A stretch of 14,005 bases of DNA, from contig JASLHL010000097.1 in the NCBI GenBank assembly GCA_030152225.1, forward strand, positions 1 through 14,005. Reading direction: 5' to 3'. The position numbers and the translations under genes are program-made. The notes beneath the pieces are model-generated. The model was not told the DNA's origin and did not search any database. It saw only the letters and a program-made list of their open reading frames with translations. Of this stretch, positions 7,681 through 14,005 are shown in pieces; the first letter of the stretch is position 1, and each line of letters starts with the position of its first letter. Source of the stretch: Flavobacterium sp. Lineage in GTDB: Bacteria > Bacteroidota > Bacteroidia > Flavobacteriales > Flavobacteriaceae.

Positions 7681-8058
7681 CTACAAGGATAAAAACGAAA
7701 CAAATAACATGATCCATCCTGCAACCAAGGACAAACCACCAATTGGCGTAATAGGCCCTAATATTTTTATTTTCTTGCCAAACGTAGCACTTAACACAAG
7801 TCCATAGATACTAAAAGAAAATAGAATGACACCGATTATAATTAGATTAGCTGCGTAATACGTGTGATCTGTTTGCGGTAAAATGCCGATGAGGATCAAT
7901 AGAATTGCGTGATACATTTGGTATTTTACTCCTGTTTCAAAACTTTCTAATCGCTCTGTATCCATGTGTTTTTTTAGTGCATGCGCACCGAAAGCACCGA
8001 AGATAATGGCTAGTGCTCCAAAAACACTTCCAGCGAGTAAGGGCGTTGTATTGATCAT
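7681..8058 (-). CDS. DUF423 family small integral membrane protein
   Basis: 125 residues with four predicted membrane helices (about 6-25, 48-61, 68-90 and 104-123). Conserved DUF423 features are present: GAFGAHALKKH (21-31) after the first helix, ETGVKYQMYHA (41-51), and GPITPIGG (101-108) leading into the last helix. The family (YgdD/YwdK-type proteins) is widespread but its function is not established. The length is typical, and the start is the ATG that gives the standard short N-terminus before helix 1. It sits 24 nt downstream of the transglutaminase-like gene and 43 nt upstream of the lipoprotein, so co-transcription is likely. Confidence 0.9.
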   Translation of the reverse strand: MINTTPLLAGSVFGALAIIFGAFGAHALKKHMDTERLESFETGVKYQMYHAILLILIGILPQTDHTYYAANLIIIGVILFSFSIYGLVLSATFGKKIKILGPITPIGGLSLVAGWIMLFVSFLSL

Positions 8059-8082
8059 ATTTATTGTATTTAATTATTCTTT

Positions 8083-9024
8083 TTAATTCAGGGTTAATTG
8101 GCCTAAAATTTCTTCTGACATAAAAGGACCACCAGGATAACGAGCCGTATAATCGAGATTGAGCCATATTTGTCCGCGCTCATCCACGTGATAATGTACT
8201 TCTTTTCCCTTACTTTCTTCTTTAAACAATACCTCTTTAATCAGAAAGATCACTTTCTCTAGGTGAGCTGTATTTTCGATTAACATCTCAGGATACATAT
8301 GTTCTTTGGTGTGAATTAAGCGGGGTGTTCCACCAATAGAGCGAATCAAAGCCGCCATTAAGATCGAATAGTCATCACAATCACCAGAAAAATGCATCAA
8401 CGACTCAGAAGCTGTGGCGATATACTCCCTGCCTTTGGGGTCATTGACGTAGTTCCAACGCGTTCGCACTTCTTTAAAAATTGCTAAACACTGTATAATT
8501 TGCCGATATTCGCCATACCCTTGTACTTTGGAGAAATTTTTAGTTGTCGCTAACAAGGCAAAATTCCTCACCTTTGGATTATCATATTCAATTGCTTTAA
8601 TAACTTTTGATTTATTGGGGAAGGGCAATAATTTTGAAATAATTAAATCTTGGGGATTTTGTGTACTTGCCATCGCATAAATCATCACGCGATAGTCTTC
8701 AAAAATAGATTCTAAATCGTAATCTTCATGTGAAGTTCCAATAAAAAAGATGGCTAAATACGCAATAATACAAATAAAAAGTATCGTTTTCAGCTTGGTT
8801 AAAATAAACTGAAATAGAGCCAAAATAATCAATCCCAACAAAATACGATCCAGCTGATAAGGCCATTCGGGATCAATAATATTTTGATGGACAATAATAA
8901 ATACGGGAATGGTAAGTAGTACGTTTAATATAAAAATAATGATATTGTCCCATGGAGAAGGAATTCTCAGGTACTCATACCATTTTTTCTTCTTTTTTAC
9001 AATTTGTACTTCTTGGTTATTCAT
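8083..9024 (-). CDS. Membrane-anchored transglutaminase-like protein
   Basis: 313 residues. A basic N-terminus (KKKKW) is followed by three hydrophobic segments (about 28-46, 61-77 and 80-96), which would anchor the protein in the inner membrane. The C-terminal domain shows the papain-like transglutaminase core: HFSGDCDDYSILMAALIRSI (211-230) with candidate nucleophile Cys216, His242 in KEHMYPEML, and Asp291 in WLNLDYT. The catalytic assignments follow from family pattern, not alignment. Bacterial members may act as proteases or amidases or have lost activity; a substrate cannot be inferred. The side of the membrane facing the domain is uncertain. The gene is preceded by the solute-binding-fold gene (20 nt) and followed by the DUF423 gene (24 nt). 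Confidence 0.8.
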   Translation of the reverse strand: MNNQEVQIVKKKKKWYEYLRIPSPWDNIIIFILNVLLTIPVFIIVHQNIIDPEWPYQLDRILLGLIILALFQFILTKLKTILFICIIAYLAIFFIGTSHEDYDLESIFEDYRVMIYAMASTQNPQDLIISKLLPFPNKSKVIKAIEYDNPKVRNFALLATTKNFSKVQGYGEYRQIIQCLAIFKEVRTRWNYVNDPKGREYIATASESLMHFSGDCDDYSILMAALIRSIGGTPRLIHTKEHMYPEMLIENTAHLEKVIFLIKEVLFKEESKGKEVHYHVDERGQIWLNLDYTARYPGGPFMSEEILGQLTLN

Positions 9025-9044
9025 CTAGTTTTCAGCAAAAAAAA

Positions 9045-9890
9045 TTACAGCTTGACTTCTTCGTATTTTTTTGGATTATCAATTAACTGGAGGTCCATTA
9101 ATTGTTGTTGTATTTTATTGTAATTAGCGGCAGCTAGTTGTTTCTGCGACCAACGCGTCAAGGTTAACCAACGCTGAATATCTTCAATTTTCTGATCATA
9201 GCGTTCAGCTAGTGTACGATCAATACTAGGAATCCATTTAAATTCTTCTGTTGTTGCGTTGATGATCTCGAGGATATGTTCAACAACTGTCCTGTTTTTT
9301 GCGACAAAATCCTGATTACCTACTAGTAAAAACGAGGGCCAAGGCGTTGGACATTCTCCGATTCTTCTAAAAATATGTTGATCGACCAAGGGCTGTGTCA
9401 TAAAGCGTTCCCACATAAAGTAATCCGCTTCTTTATTTTGTAAGGCTAAAACCGCCTTGTCTAGAGTATCTACAACAACAAACTCCAGCTCCTCAATATT
9501 CCAATTCATTTGCTTGGCGTGTACAATAGCCATCAGATGAGAACCCGATCCCAATCGACTGATTGCAATGCGTTTATGAGCTAAATCATCCACCGTTTGA
9601 AAAGGTGCATCTGCTGCTACGTGAATGCCCCACAACAAAGGAGAAGCCACATATTCTTGTATGATAGTAGTAGGATTACCAGCTGTAATATCTTTGATAA
9701 TTCCCTCTGATAAAATGATCGCTAGGTCTGTTTCATTCTGGCGTAACATCTGACACATTTTACCTGTTCCTTCGGGGACATCTTCCCATTGCAAATCGAT
9801 TCCAGCTTCATCAAATTCTCCATTTTCAATGCACAAATGCCAAGGTAAATTAAAGTGTTCGGGTACTCCCACAATTCTAACTGCTTTCAT
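9045..9890 (-). CDS. ABC-type substrate-binding-fold protein (NMT1/THI5-like), no signal peptide
   Basis: 281 residues resembling periplasmic binding proteins of the nitrate/sulfonate/thiamine-precursor class. The visible pattern is an opening beta strand (VRIVGVPEH), then GEFDEAGIDLQWEDVPEGTG (24-43), a segment like TDLAIILSEGI (55-65), RIAISRLGSGSHLMAIV (107-123) around a typical ligand loop, and a lobe-crossing region near KEADYFMWERF (153-163). The sequence begins directly with the mature fold: there is no signal peptide or lipobox, and no ABC permease or ATPase gene is nearby. It may therefore be a cytoplasmic ligand-binding or enzymatic protein (THI5-type enzymes use this fold), but that is inference. 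It is the first gene of the probable four-gene operon. Confidence 0.75.
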   Translation of the reverse strand: MKAVRIVGVPEHFNLPWHLCIENGEFDEAGIDLQWEDVPEGTGKMCQMLRQNETDLAIILSEGIIKDITAGNPTTIIQEYVASPLLWGIHVAADAPFQTVDDLAHKRIAISRLGSGSHLMAIVHAKQMNWNIEELEFVVVDTLDKAVLALQNKEADYFMWERFMTQPLVDQHIFRRIGECPTPWPSFLLVGNQDFVAKNRTVVEHILEIINATTEEFKWIPSIDRTLAERYDQKIEDIQRWLTLTRWSQKQLAAANYNKIQQQLMDLQLIDNPKKYEEVKL

Positions 9891-9968
9891 TTTTATAAGT
9901 TCTATTCATTTTACTGCTAAGATAATAAAAAGTATGTTCAATGATTCGTAAAATGGCATTAACAAAAA

Positions 9969-9997
9969 AAAATCTCTACAAGTTTTGTAGAGATTTT
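9969..9997 (-). terminator. Intrinsic terminator of the CoA-transferase gene
   Basis: A perfect 13-bp stem (9969-9981 with 9985-9997) with a GTT loop, starting 5 nt beyond the stop codon at 10003-10005. On the minus strand it is followed by a run of nine T (the A-tract at 9964-9972 overlaps the stem). It separates this gene from the downstream solute-binding-fold gene, so the two are probably separate transcription units. Confidence 0.92.
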
Positions 9998-10002
9998 AAG
10001 GG

Positions 10003-11508
10003 TTATGGTTTCATAGAACCCGTTTGTTTTAGACGTGTATGAAATTTAAACGCTTCTTCCAAAATATGAGGGGTATGTCCGCCTATTTCTTTGGCTCGTT
10101 CAAAGTAATCTTTCAGCTCTTCTTTATACTCAGGATGCACACAATTTTCGATAATTACCTCTGCGCGTTCGCGTGGAGATAGTCCGCGTAAATCGGCTAA
10201 TCCTTGATCCGTCACTAGGATATCTACATCGTGTTCCGTGTGATCCACATGAGATACCATCGGTAAGACATGTGAAATTTTATTTTCTTTAGAAGCGGCT
10301 TGGGTCACGAAGATACTCAGGTATGCATTTCGTGCAAAATCTCCAGATCCTCCGATACCGTTCATCATTTTGTTTCCTCCGATATGCGTAGAATTGACAT
10401 TTCCATAAATATCAAATTCAATCGCTGTATTAATAGCAATAATACCCAATCGACGAATCACCTCGGGTGCGTTACTGATATTTTGTGGACGCAAAACCAG
10501 CTTGTCTTTATACTGATCAAAATTATTGATTATTTTCTCATAACACGCTTCTGTTACTGTAATGGATGATCCTGAAGCAAAAGTCATTTTGCCTGAGTCG
10601 ATCAAATCAAAGGTACTGTCCTGAAGCACTTCCGAATACATGGTTAAGTCTTTGAAAGGTCCATCAATAAACCCAGTCAATACAGCGTTTGCTACTTTTC
10701 CGATTCCCGCTTGCAAAGGCAAGAGTGCTTCCGTTAGATTACCCTTTTTCACCTCTGCTTCGAAGAAATTCAATAAGTGTGTGGATATTGCTGTTGTTTT
10801 TACATCTGGTTCAGGTAAAATGGCTGGTGTATCTTCGATACTAGAGAACACCACCCCGACCACGCGATCTGGATCTAAGCGAATAAACGACTCTCCAATA
10901 CGGTCTTTGACGGTGTGAATAGGGATAATCTCTCTTCGCGGTTGCTTGATTGGAATACAGTTATCGTGAATTCCCTCTACGCTCAAAGGAATAGCCGTAT
11001 TTATCTCAATGATAATCTTTTTGGCTACACTGGCAAAATACGCAGAGTTACCAATCGAAGTTGTTGGAATAATAAATCCCTCCTCCGTAATATAGGTAGC
11101 CTCAATAATCGCTACTTCGACTTGTGGAATATGTTTTTCTTGTAATTGTTCGATTGTTTCACTCAAGTGTTGGTCAATATATTTGACTTGTCCACTGTTT
11201 ATCGCATGTCTTAGGTCCGAATCCGCTTGGAAGGGCATTCTGCGGATCAACGCATTATTTTTTGCCAAATCGGCATCTGTTGTTTGTCCTAAAGAAGCTC
11301 CTGTAATTAAGGTAATCGCTACTTTTTCATTGGCTGCTCGTTGAGCAAAAGCAGGTAAAACGGATTTACTATCTCCTGCTTTGGTAAATCCACTAGCTCC
11401 TACAATGGCTTTATCGTGAATTAGTAAGGCTGCTTCTTCTGCAGATAGAATTCGATCTCTATAAGGAGCGAATTTGATTCTGTCCAAATTAGAATCTTCT
11501 GTTGTCAT
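10003..11508 (-). CDS. Acetyl-CoA hydrolase/transferase family protein, probable succinyl-CoA:acetate CoA-transferase type
   Basis: 501 residues, matching the length of the AarC/YgfH group of class I CoA-transferases that move CoA between acyl-CoA and free carboxylates (acetate, succinate, propionate). Visible landmarks are an early GASGFTKAGDSK (37-48), QAGIGKVANAV (266-276) forming an oxyanion-type loop, YSEVLQDS (291-298) with Glu293 at the place expected for the nucleophile (Glu294 in AarC, from memory), and a C-terminal GNKMMNGIGGSGDFARNAYL. The precise substrate pair is not readable. It has no signal peptide, so it is cytoplasmic and probably links acetate or succinate to the TCA cycle. 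The ATG start gives a short N-terminus before KFAPYRDRI. It is monocistronic by context: a terminator directly follows and a 454-nt intergenic region lies upstream. Confidence 0.9.
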   Translation of the reverse strand: MTTEDSNLDRIKFAPYRDRILSAEEAALLIHDKAIVGASGFTKAGDSKSVLPAFAQRAANEKVAITLITGASLGQTTDADLAKNNALIRRMPFQADSDLRHAINSGQVKYIDQHLSETIEQLQEKHIPQVEVAIIEATYITEEGFIIPTTSIGNSAYFASVAKKIIIEINTAIPLSVEGIHDNCIPIKQPRREIIPIHTVKDRIGESFIRLDPDRVVGVVFSSIEDTPAILPEPDVKTTAISTHLLNFFEAEVKKGNLTEALLPLQAGIGKVANAVLTGFIDGPFKDLTMYSEVLQDSTFDLIDSGKMTFASGSSITVTEACYEKIINNFDQYKDKLVLRPQNISNAPEVIRRLGIIAINTAIEFDIYGNVNSTHIGGNKMMNGIGGSGDFARNAYLSIFVTQAASKENKISHVLPMVSHVDHTEHDVDILVTDQGLADLRGLSPRERAEVIIENCVHPEYKEELKDYFERAKEIGGHTPHILEEAFKFHTRLKQTGSMKP

Positions 11509-11962
11509 TTCTCATTTGTTTAATTAGCTGCTTAAAAATAGGACTTTTTTATTAATATTTGATATGTATAGAACCACATCTCCGTATTTATACGATAATC
11601 CATCACAATTATCATAAAATATTTAATTCAAACCCTTTATTTTAAGACTATAAAATCAAAAACACATTTTAACCTTAGTATTCTTCCTAAAAACTAAAAG
11701 TCTGGCTTTACTATTTTTTAGGATTGCTATTTTTTGCCTGTTTTCCCCCCTCAATCTATCGAAAAACAGAAAAAAACACCAACTGATATTCTTTTTTTTA
11801 ACATTTTTTCTTCTCCTCAAACCAGTTCATCTGGGCGGTGTATTTCGTCAACAAATCCCCTATCCAGTTTATCCACTCATTAAGGGCAAAAAAAAACAGC
11901 AGTAGAACCCTACTGCTGTTTTTAGTATCAGATAAAAATGACTCCTATAATACGTTCATTTT
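11509..11962. other. 454-nt AT-rich intergenic region
   Basis: Between the CoA-transferase start and the TlpA stop. It holds the tlpA-side terminator (11892-11923), the presumed promoter of the CoA-transferase (no clear TTG/TAnnTTTG pair found; TATTTTTA on the minus strand near 11535-11542 is the best downstream half), an operator-like inverted repeat GATAAT-N8-ATTATC (11594-11613), and a C6 run near 11744-11749. A minus-strand open frame ending at the TAA 11798-11800 looks protein-like over about 26 codons but has no start. No tRNA or known riboswitch was recognised. Confidence 0.7.
11892..11923 (-). terminator. Intrinsic terminator of the TlpA-family gene
   Basis: A perfect 14-bp stem (11892-11905 with 11910-11923), core ACAGCAGTAG/CTACTGCTGT, with an AACC loop. 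The A9 tract at 11888-11896 becomes a T run on the minus strand. It lies 39 nt downstream of the TlpA stop. The plus-strand side also ends in five T, so weak bidirectional use is possible. Confidence 0.9.
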
Positions 11963-13108
11963 TTATTTCAATAATTCTTCTACTTTTTGGTACAATTCTT
12001 CTCCGTATAAATTAACTGCTAAGATTTGTCCTTTTTCGTCGATTAGGTAATTTGCAGGAATTGCTCGTACGCCATATTCAGCAGCAATTTCATCATTCCA
12101 GAACTGTAGGTTTGAAACTTGTCCCCAAACTAATCCGTCTTTCTCGATCGCTTGTACCCATTTTTCTTTTTCTTTATCTAAAGAAACACCAATAATATCC
12201 AATCCTTTGTCTTTGAATCCGTTGTATAATTTTACAACATTTGGATTTTCTACGCGACAAGGACCACACCAAGAAGCCCAGAAATCAATTAAAACTAATT
12301 TTTTTCCTTTTTTAAACTCCTCCAAAGACAATTCTTTATCGTCTGGTGTTTTACTTGTGAAGTTTGGCGCGATGTCCCCTACTTTCAATGCTGCTGCTTC
12401 TTCTGATAAGCCCATCATTTTAAGTATTGAATCTACTTTTTTCCCTACTTTTGACTCTTTCAATTCAGCAGAATACTTGTCAAATTCCTTCGCGAAATCT
12501 ATCTCGTCATCTTGTGAAGACATCATTTGTTGAGAAAGCAATAACAATCCGAAAGCTGTATTGGTATGATCTGTCAAATATTTTTTGTACACGTCATTGA
12601 TGCTCTCCACATACCCCATGTATTCTTTTTGCAAAGCTTCCATTGCAGCGCGGTCTGCCTCTTCTGTTGATTGACTTAATTGCATCAATTTCATTTGATT
12701 CTCATCAATAAACGATCTAAGTTTGATCACTGTTGGTTTCACCTCTTGTTGTAGTTTTTGTAGCTTCACGTTATTCTCGCTTCCGCCTAAAACTGTTTCT
12801 GTAGGTTCGTCTTTTGTATATGAAATGGTAATATGTCCAGGCTCTCCAATGAAAAACACATTCGTCTGCATATCACCTCCTAATACCATATAGGCCTCTT
12901 CTAACTCAGTAAAAGGGTTTTCAACAACTAATTTATTTCCTTTTACAGTTCCCGTATAAACAACAGTTGGAGATGGATTACCCAATTCTGAAGTCATGAT
13001 TTCTACTTTTGTATCGTCAGCGACATCTTTGGTAGTAATCTCAATTGTATTATTTTGCTTACAAGAAAACATGGTTAATGCAAGCAAAACAACTGCTAAT
13101 TTCTTCAT
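11963..13108 (-). CDS. TlpA-family thiol-disulfide lipoprotein with N-terminal DUF4369
   Basis: 381 residues. The lipoprotein signal MKKLAVVLLALTMFSC puts the lipidated cysteine at residue 16. A beta-rich DUF4369 domain occupies about 20-115, a charged helical linker about 115-240, and a thioredoxin/AhpC-TSA-like domain 242-381. The redox motif is WASWCGPC (277-284), and the cis-proline site is AIPANYLID (349-357). Only the two active-site cysteines and the lipid cysteine are present, so this is a typical membrane-tethered periplasmic thiol-disulfide oxidoreductase; in Bacteroidota such proteins may reduce periplasmic disulfides or resist oxidative stress, but the partner is unknown. It is a standalone gene with its own promoter-like element upstream and terminator downstream. 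Confidence 0.92.
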   Translation of the reverse strand: MKKLAVVLLALTMFSCKQNNTIEITTKDVADDTKVEIMTSELGNPSPTVVYTGTVKGNKLVVENPFTELEEAYMVLGGDMQTNVFFIGEPGHITISYTKDEPTETVLGGSENNVKLQKLQQEVKPTVIKLRSFIDENQMKLMQLSQSTEEADRAAMEALQKEYMGYVESINDVYKKYLTDHTNTAFGLLLLSQQMMSSQDDEIDFAKEFDKYSAELKESKVGKKVDSILKMMGLSEEAAALKVGDIAPNFTSKTPDDKELSLEEFKKGKKLVLIDFWASWCGPCRVENPNVVKLYNGFKDKGLDIIGVSLDKEKEKWVQAIEKDGLVWGQVSNLQFWNDEIAAEYGVRAIPANYLIDEKGQILAVNLYGEELYQKVEELLK

Positions 13109-13136
13109 AGTAATGATTTATAATTTTACGTTCTCG

Positions 13137-13168
13137 TAAAAGTATTAATAAAATCATTATATCAAAAA
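13137..13168 (-). promoter_or_regulatory. Probable promoter of the TlpA-family gene
   Basis: On the minus strand, TTTTTG (13163-13168), an 18-nt spacer, then TACTTTTA (13137-13144). Both halves and the spacing fit the Bacteroidota consensus, with a final A instead of G in the -7 box. It lies 28 nt ahead of the ATG at 13106-13108. Confidence 0.55.
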
Positions 13169-13256
13169 GAAGTGGCGTTAATAAATTCGTTAATATTCCG
13201 CCTGAATCAAGATTAGTTGACTATTCGATCTTTATTTCGATAAAATAGTGAATCTG

Positions 13257-14005
13257 TTAACTAAGCCAAAGCTTAAAGTCATTCACTTTTTCTCTACTTA
13301 CGATTAATTCTTCCTCAAAATCGACTTGCAAGCTCAATTTTAATCGCGAATTAGTGTACGCGATAATTTCTTTAATAGCGTCTACGGCAACGATGTGTTT
13401 TCGGCTAATACGGAAGAACTGTTCGGCCTCAATTGTCTTTTCCACCTCATCCAGTGAATTATCTAAGATATATTCTCGGCCTTCTTTGGTTTTGAGGTAG
13501 GTTAATTTATTTGCACTAAAGAAACAAGCAACTTCGCCCACGGGAATAATCTTCAATTGGGTGCCTATTTTAATTAAAAATCGCTCTTTATTTTCCTTAG
13601 GTGTAGTGGACAAAAAGGATTTAAACAAGTTCAGCTGTTCTGTAAAAGCAAAAAACGAAGCGCGTTGTTCATTGAATTTGTCGATGGCACCTTTTAAGTC
13701 TGCATCGCCAATCGGCTTGAGTAGGTAATCAATACTATTGAGTTTAAATGCTCGTAAGGCGTAGGCGTCGTAAGCGGTTGTAAAAATAATTGCGCTTTTT
13801 ACTTCCACCTGATCAAATATTTCGAAAGACAATCCATCGGAAAGTTGAATATCTAAAAAGATTAAATCGGGTTCTTCATTATGTTGAAACCAATGAACAG
13901 CATCCTCCACACTGGTTAGCATTTCTAAGACACCATATCCTAATTTCTCAATTTTTCGTTCCAACAAACGAGCGGCTGGTTTTTCATCCTCAACAATGAC
14001 TATTC
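13257..14005 (-). CDS. LytTR-family response regulator, N-terminus beyond the right edge
   Basis: 248 residues are visible and the frame remains open to the window edge. The first residues, IVIVEDEKPAARLLERKIEK, are the beginning of a receiver domain with its acidic pair (Glu-Asp), so only a few N-terminal residues are missing. The TTG at 13965-13967 is an internal leucine codon, not the start. Receiver landmarks, counted from the first visible residue, are phosphoacceptor Asp51 in LIFLDIQLSDG, Thr76 in IIFTTAYD and Lys96 in YLLKPI. A linker of about 40 residues leads to a C-terminal LytTR DNA-binding domain (about 141-248; for example FFRISRKHIVAVDAI). It is a transcription regulator, usually paired with a membrane histidine kinase of the LytS/YehU type, which would be expected just upstream, outside the window. 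Confidence 0.93.
   Translation of the reverse strand, partial: IVIVEDEKPAARLLERKIEKLGYGVLEMLTSVEDAVHWFQHNEEPDLIFLDIQLSDGLSFEIFDQVEVKSAIIFTTAYDAYALRAFKLNSIDYLLKPIGDADLKGAIDKFNEQRASFFAFTEQLNLFKSFLSTTPKENKERFLIKIGTQLKIIPVGEVACFFSANKLTYLKTKEGREYILDNSLDEVEKTIEAEQFFRISRKHIVAVDAIKEIIAYTNSRLKLSLQVDFEEELIVSREKVNDFKLWLS

Noticed and set aside
13169..13256. Terminator for the LytTR gene
   Set aside because: Only an imperfect CTATT/AATAG hairpin with internal mismatches and no T run is present downstream of the stop.
13965..13967. TTG as start of the LytTR regulator
   Set aside because: The frame continues upstream to the edge with a perfect receiver-domain beginning (IVIVEDE), so this is an internal leucine.

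Overview
The window looks like chromosomal DNA from a low-GC member of the Bacteroidota, most likely the Flavobacteriaceae (a Myroides- or Flavobacterium-like genome). The reasons are: no Shine-Dalgarno motifs ahead of the starts; several promoter-like elements of the Bacteroidota type (TTG, about 19 nt, TAnnTTTG); lipoproteins of the DUF4369 and DUF4369-TlpA type; a LytTR response regulator; and a UvrA and an acetyl-CoA hydrolase/transferase that read like flavobacterial versions. The genus is inference. No IS element, prophage, CRISPR array, tRNA or rRNA is visible, and most of the region reads as ordinary core and housekeeping DNA.

Layout. Positions 1-275 form a near-symmetrical quasi-palindrome of two 135-nt arms around a 5-nt loop. 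The left arm carries the last 22 codons of a gene entering from the left. The right arm carries a diverged, inverted copy of the same gene end and has no visible start codon. The centre is a strong bidirectional terminator. This is the most unusual structure in the window. A small lipoprotein of unknown function (354-737, +) follows, and its last codons lie inside its terminator. Facing it is a minus-strand pair, uvrA and a LOG-family (TIGR00730) gene, separated by 7 nt. Divergent from uvrA are a plus-strand zinc-independent quinone-oxidoreductase-like gene and an AzgA-type NCS2 purine permease.

From 6945 to 9890 there are four closely spaced minus-strand genes (gaps of 20, 24 and 43 nt). In transcription order they are a solute-binding-fold protein without a signal peptide, a membrane-anchored transglutaminase-like protein, a DUF423 membrane protein and a DUF4369 lipoprotein. 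Upstream, separated by an intrinsic terminator, is an acetyl-CoA hydrolase/succinyl-CoA:acetate CoA-transferase-type gene (10003-11508, -). A 454-nt AT-rich intergenic region then leads to a DUF4369-TlpA thioredoxin lipoprotein (11963-13108, -) and a LytTR response regulator (13257 to beyond the right edge, -).

Functional themes are DNA repair (UvrA), purine uptake and nucleotide-related hydrolysis (NCS2 permease, LOG), carboxylate-CoA metabolism, and envelope or periplasmic proteins (three lipoproteins, a thiol-disulfide TlpA, a transglutaminase-like protein). I do not see a complete new defence or mobile system. The candidates most worth checking are the left-edge palindrome and the uncharacterised four-gene operon.
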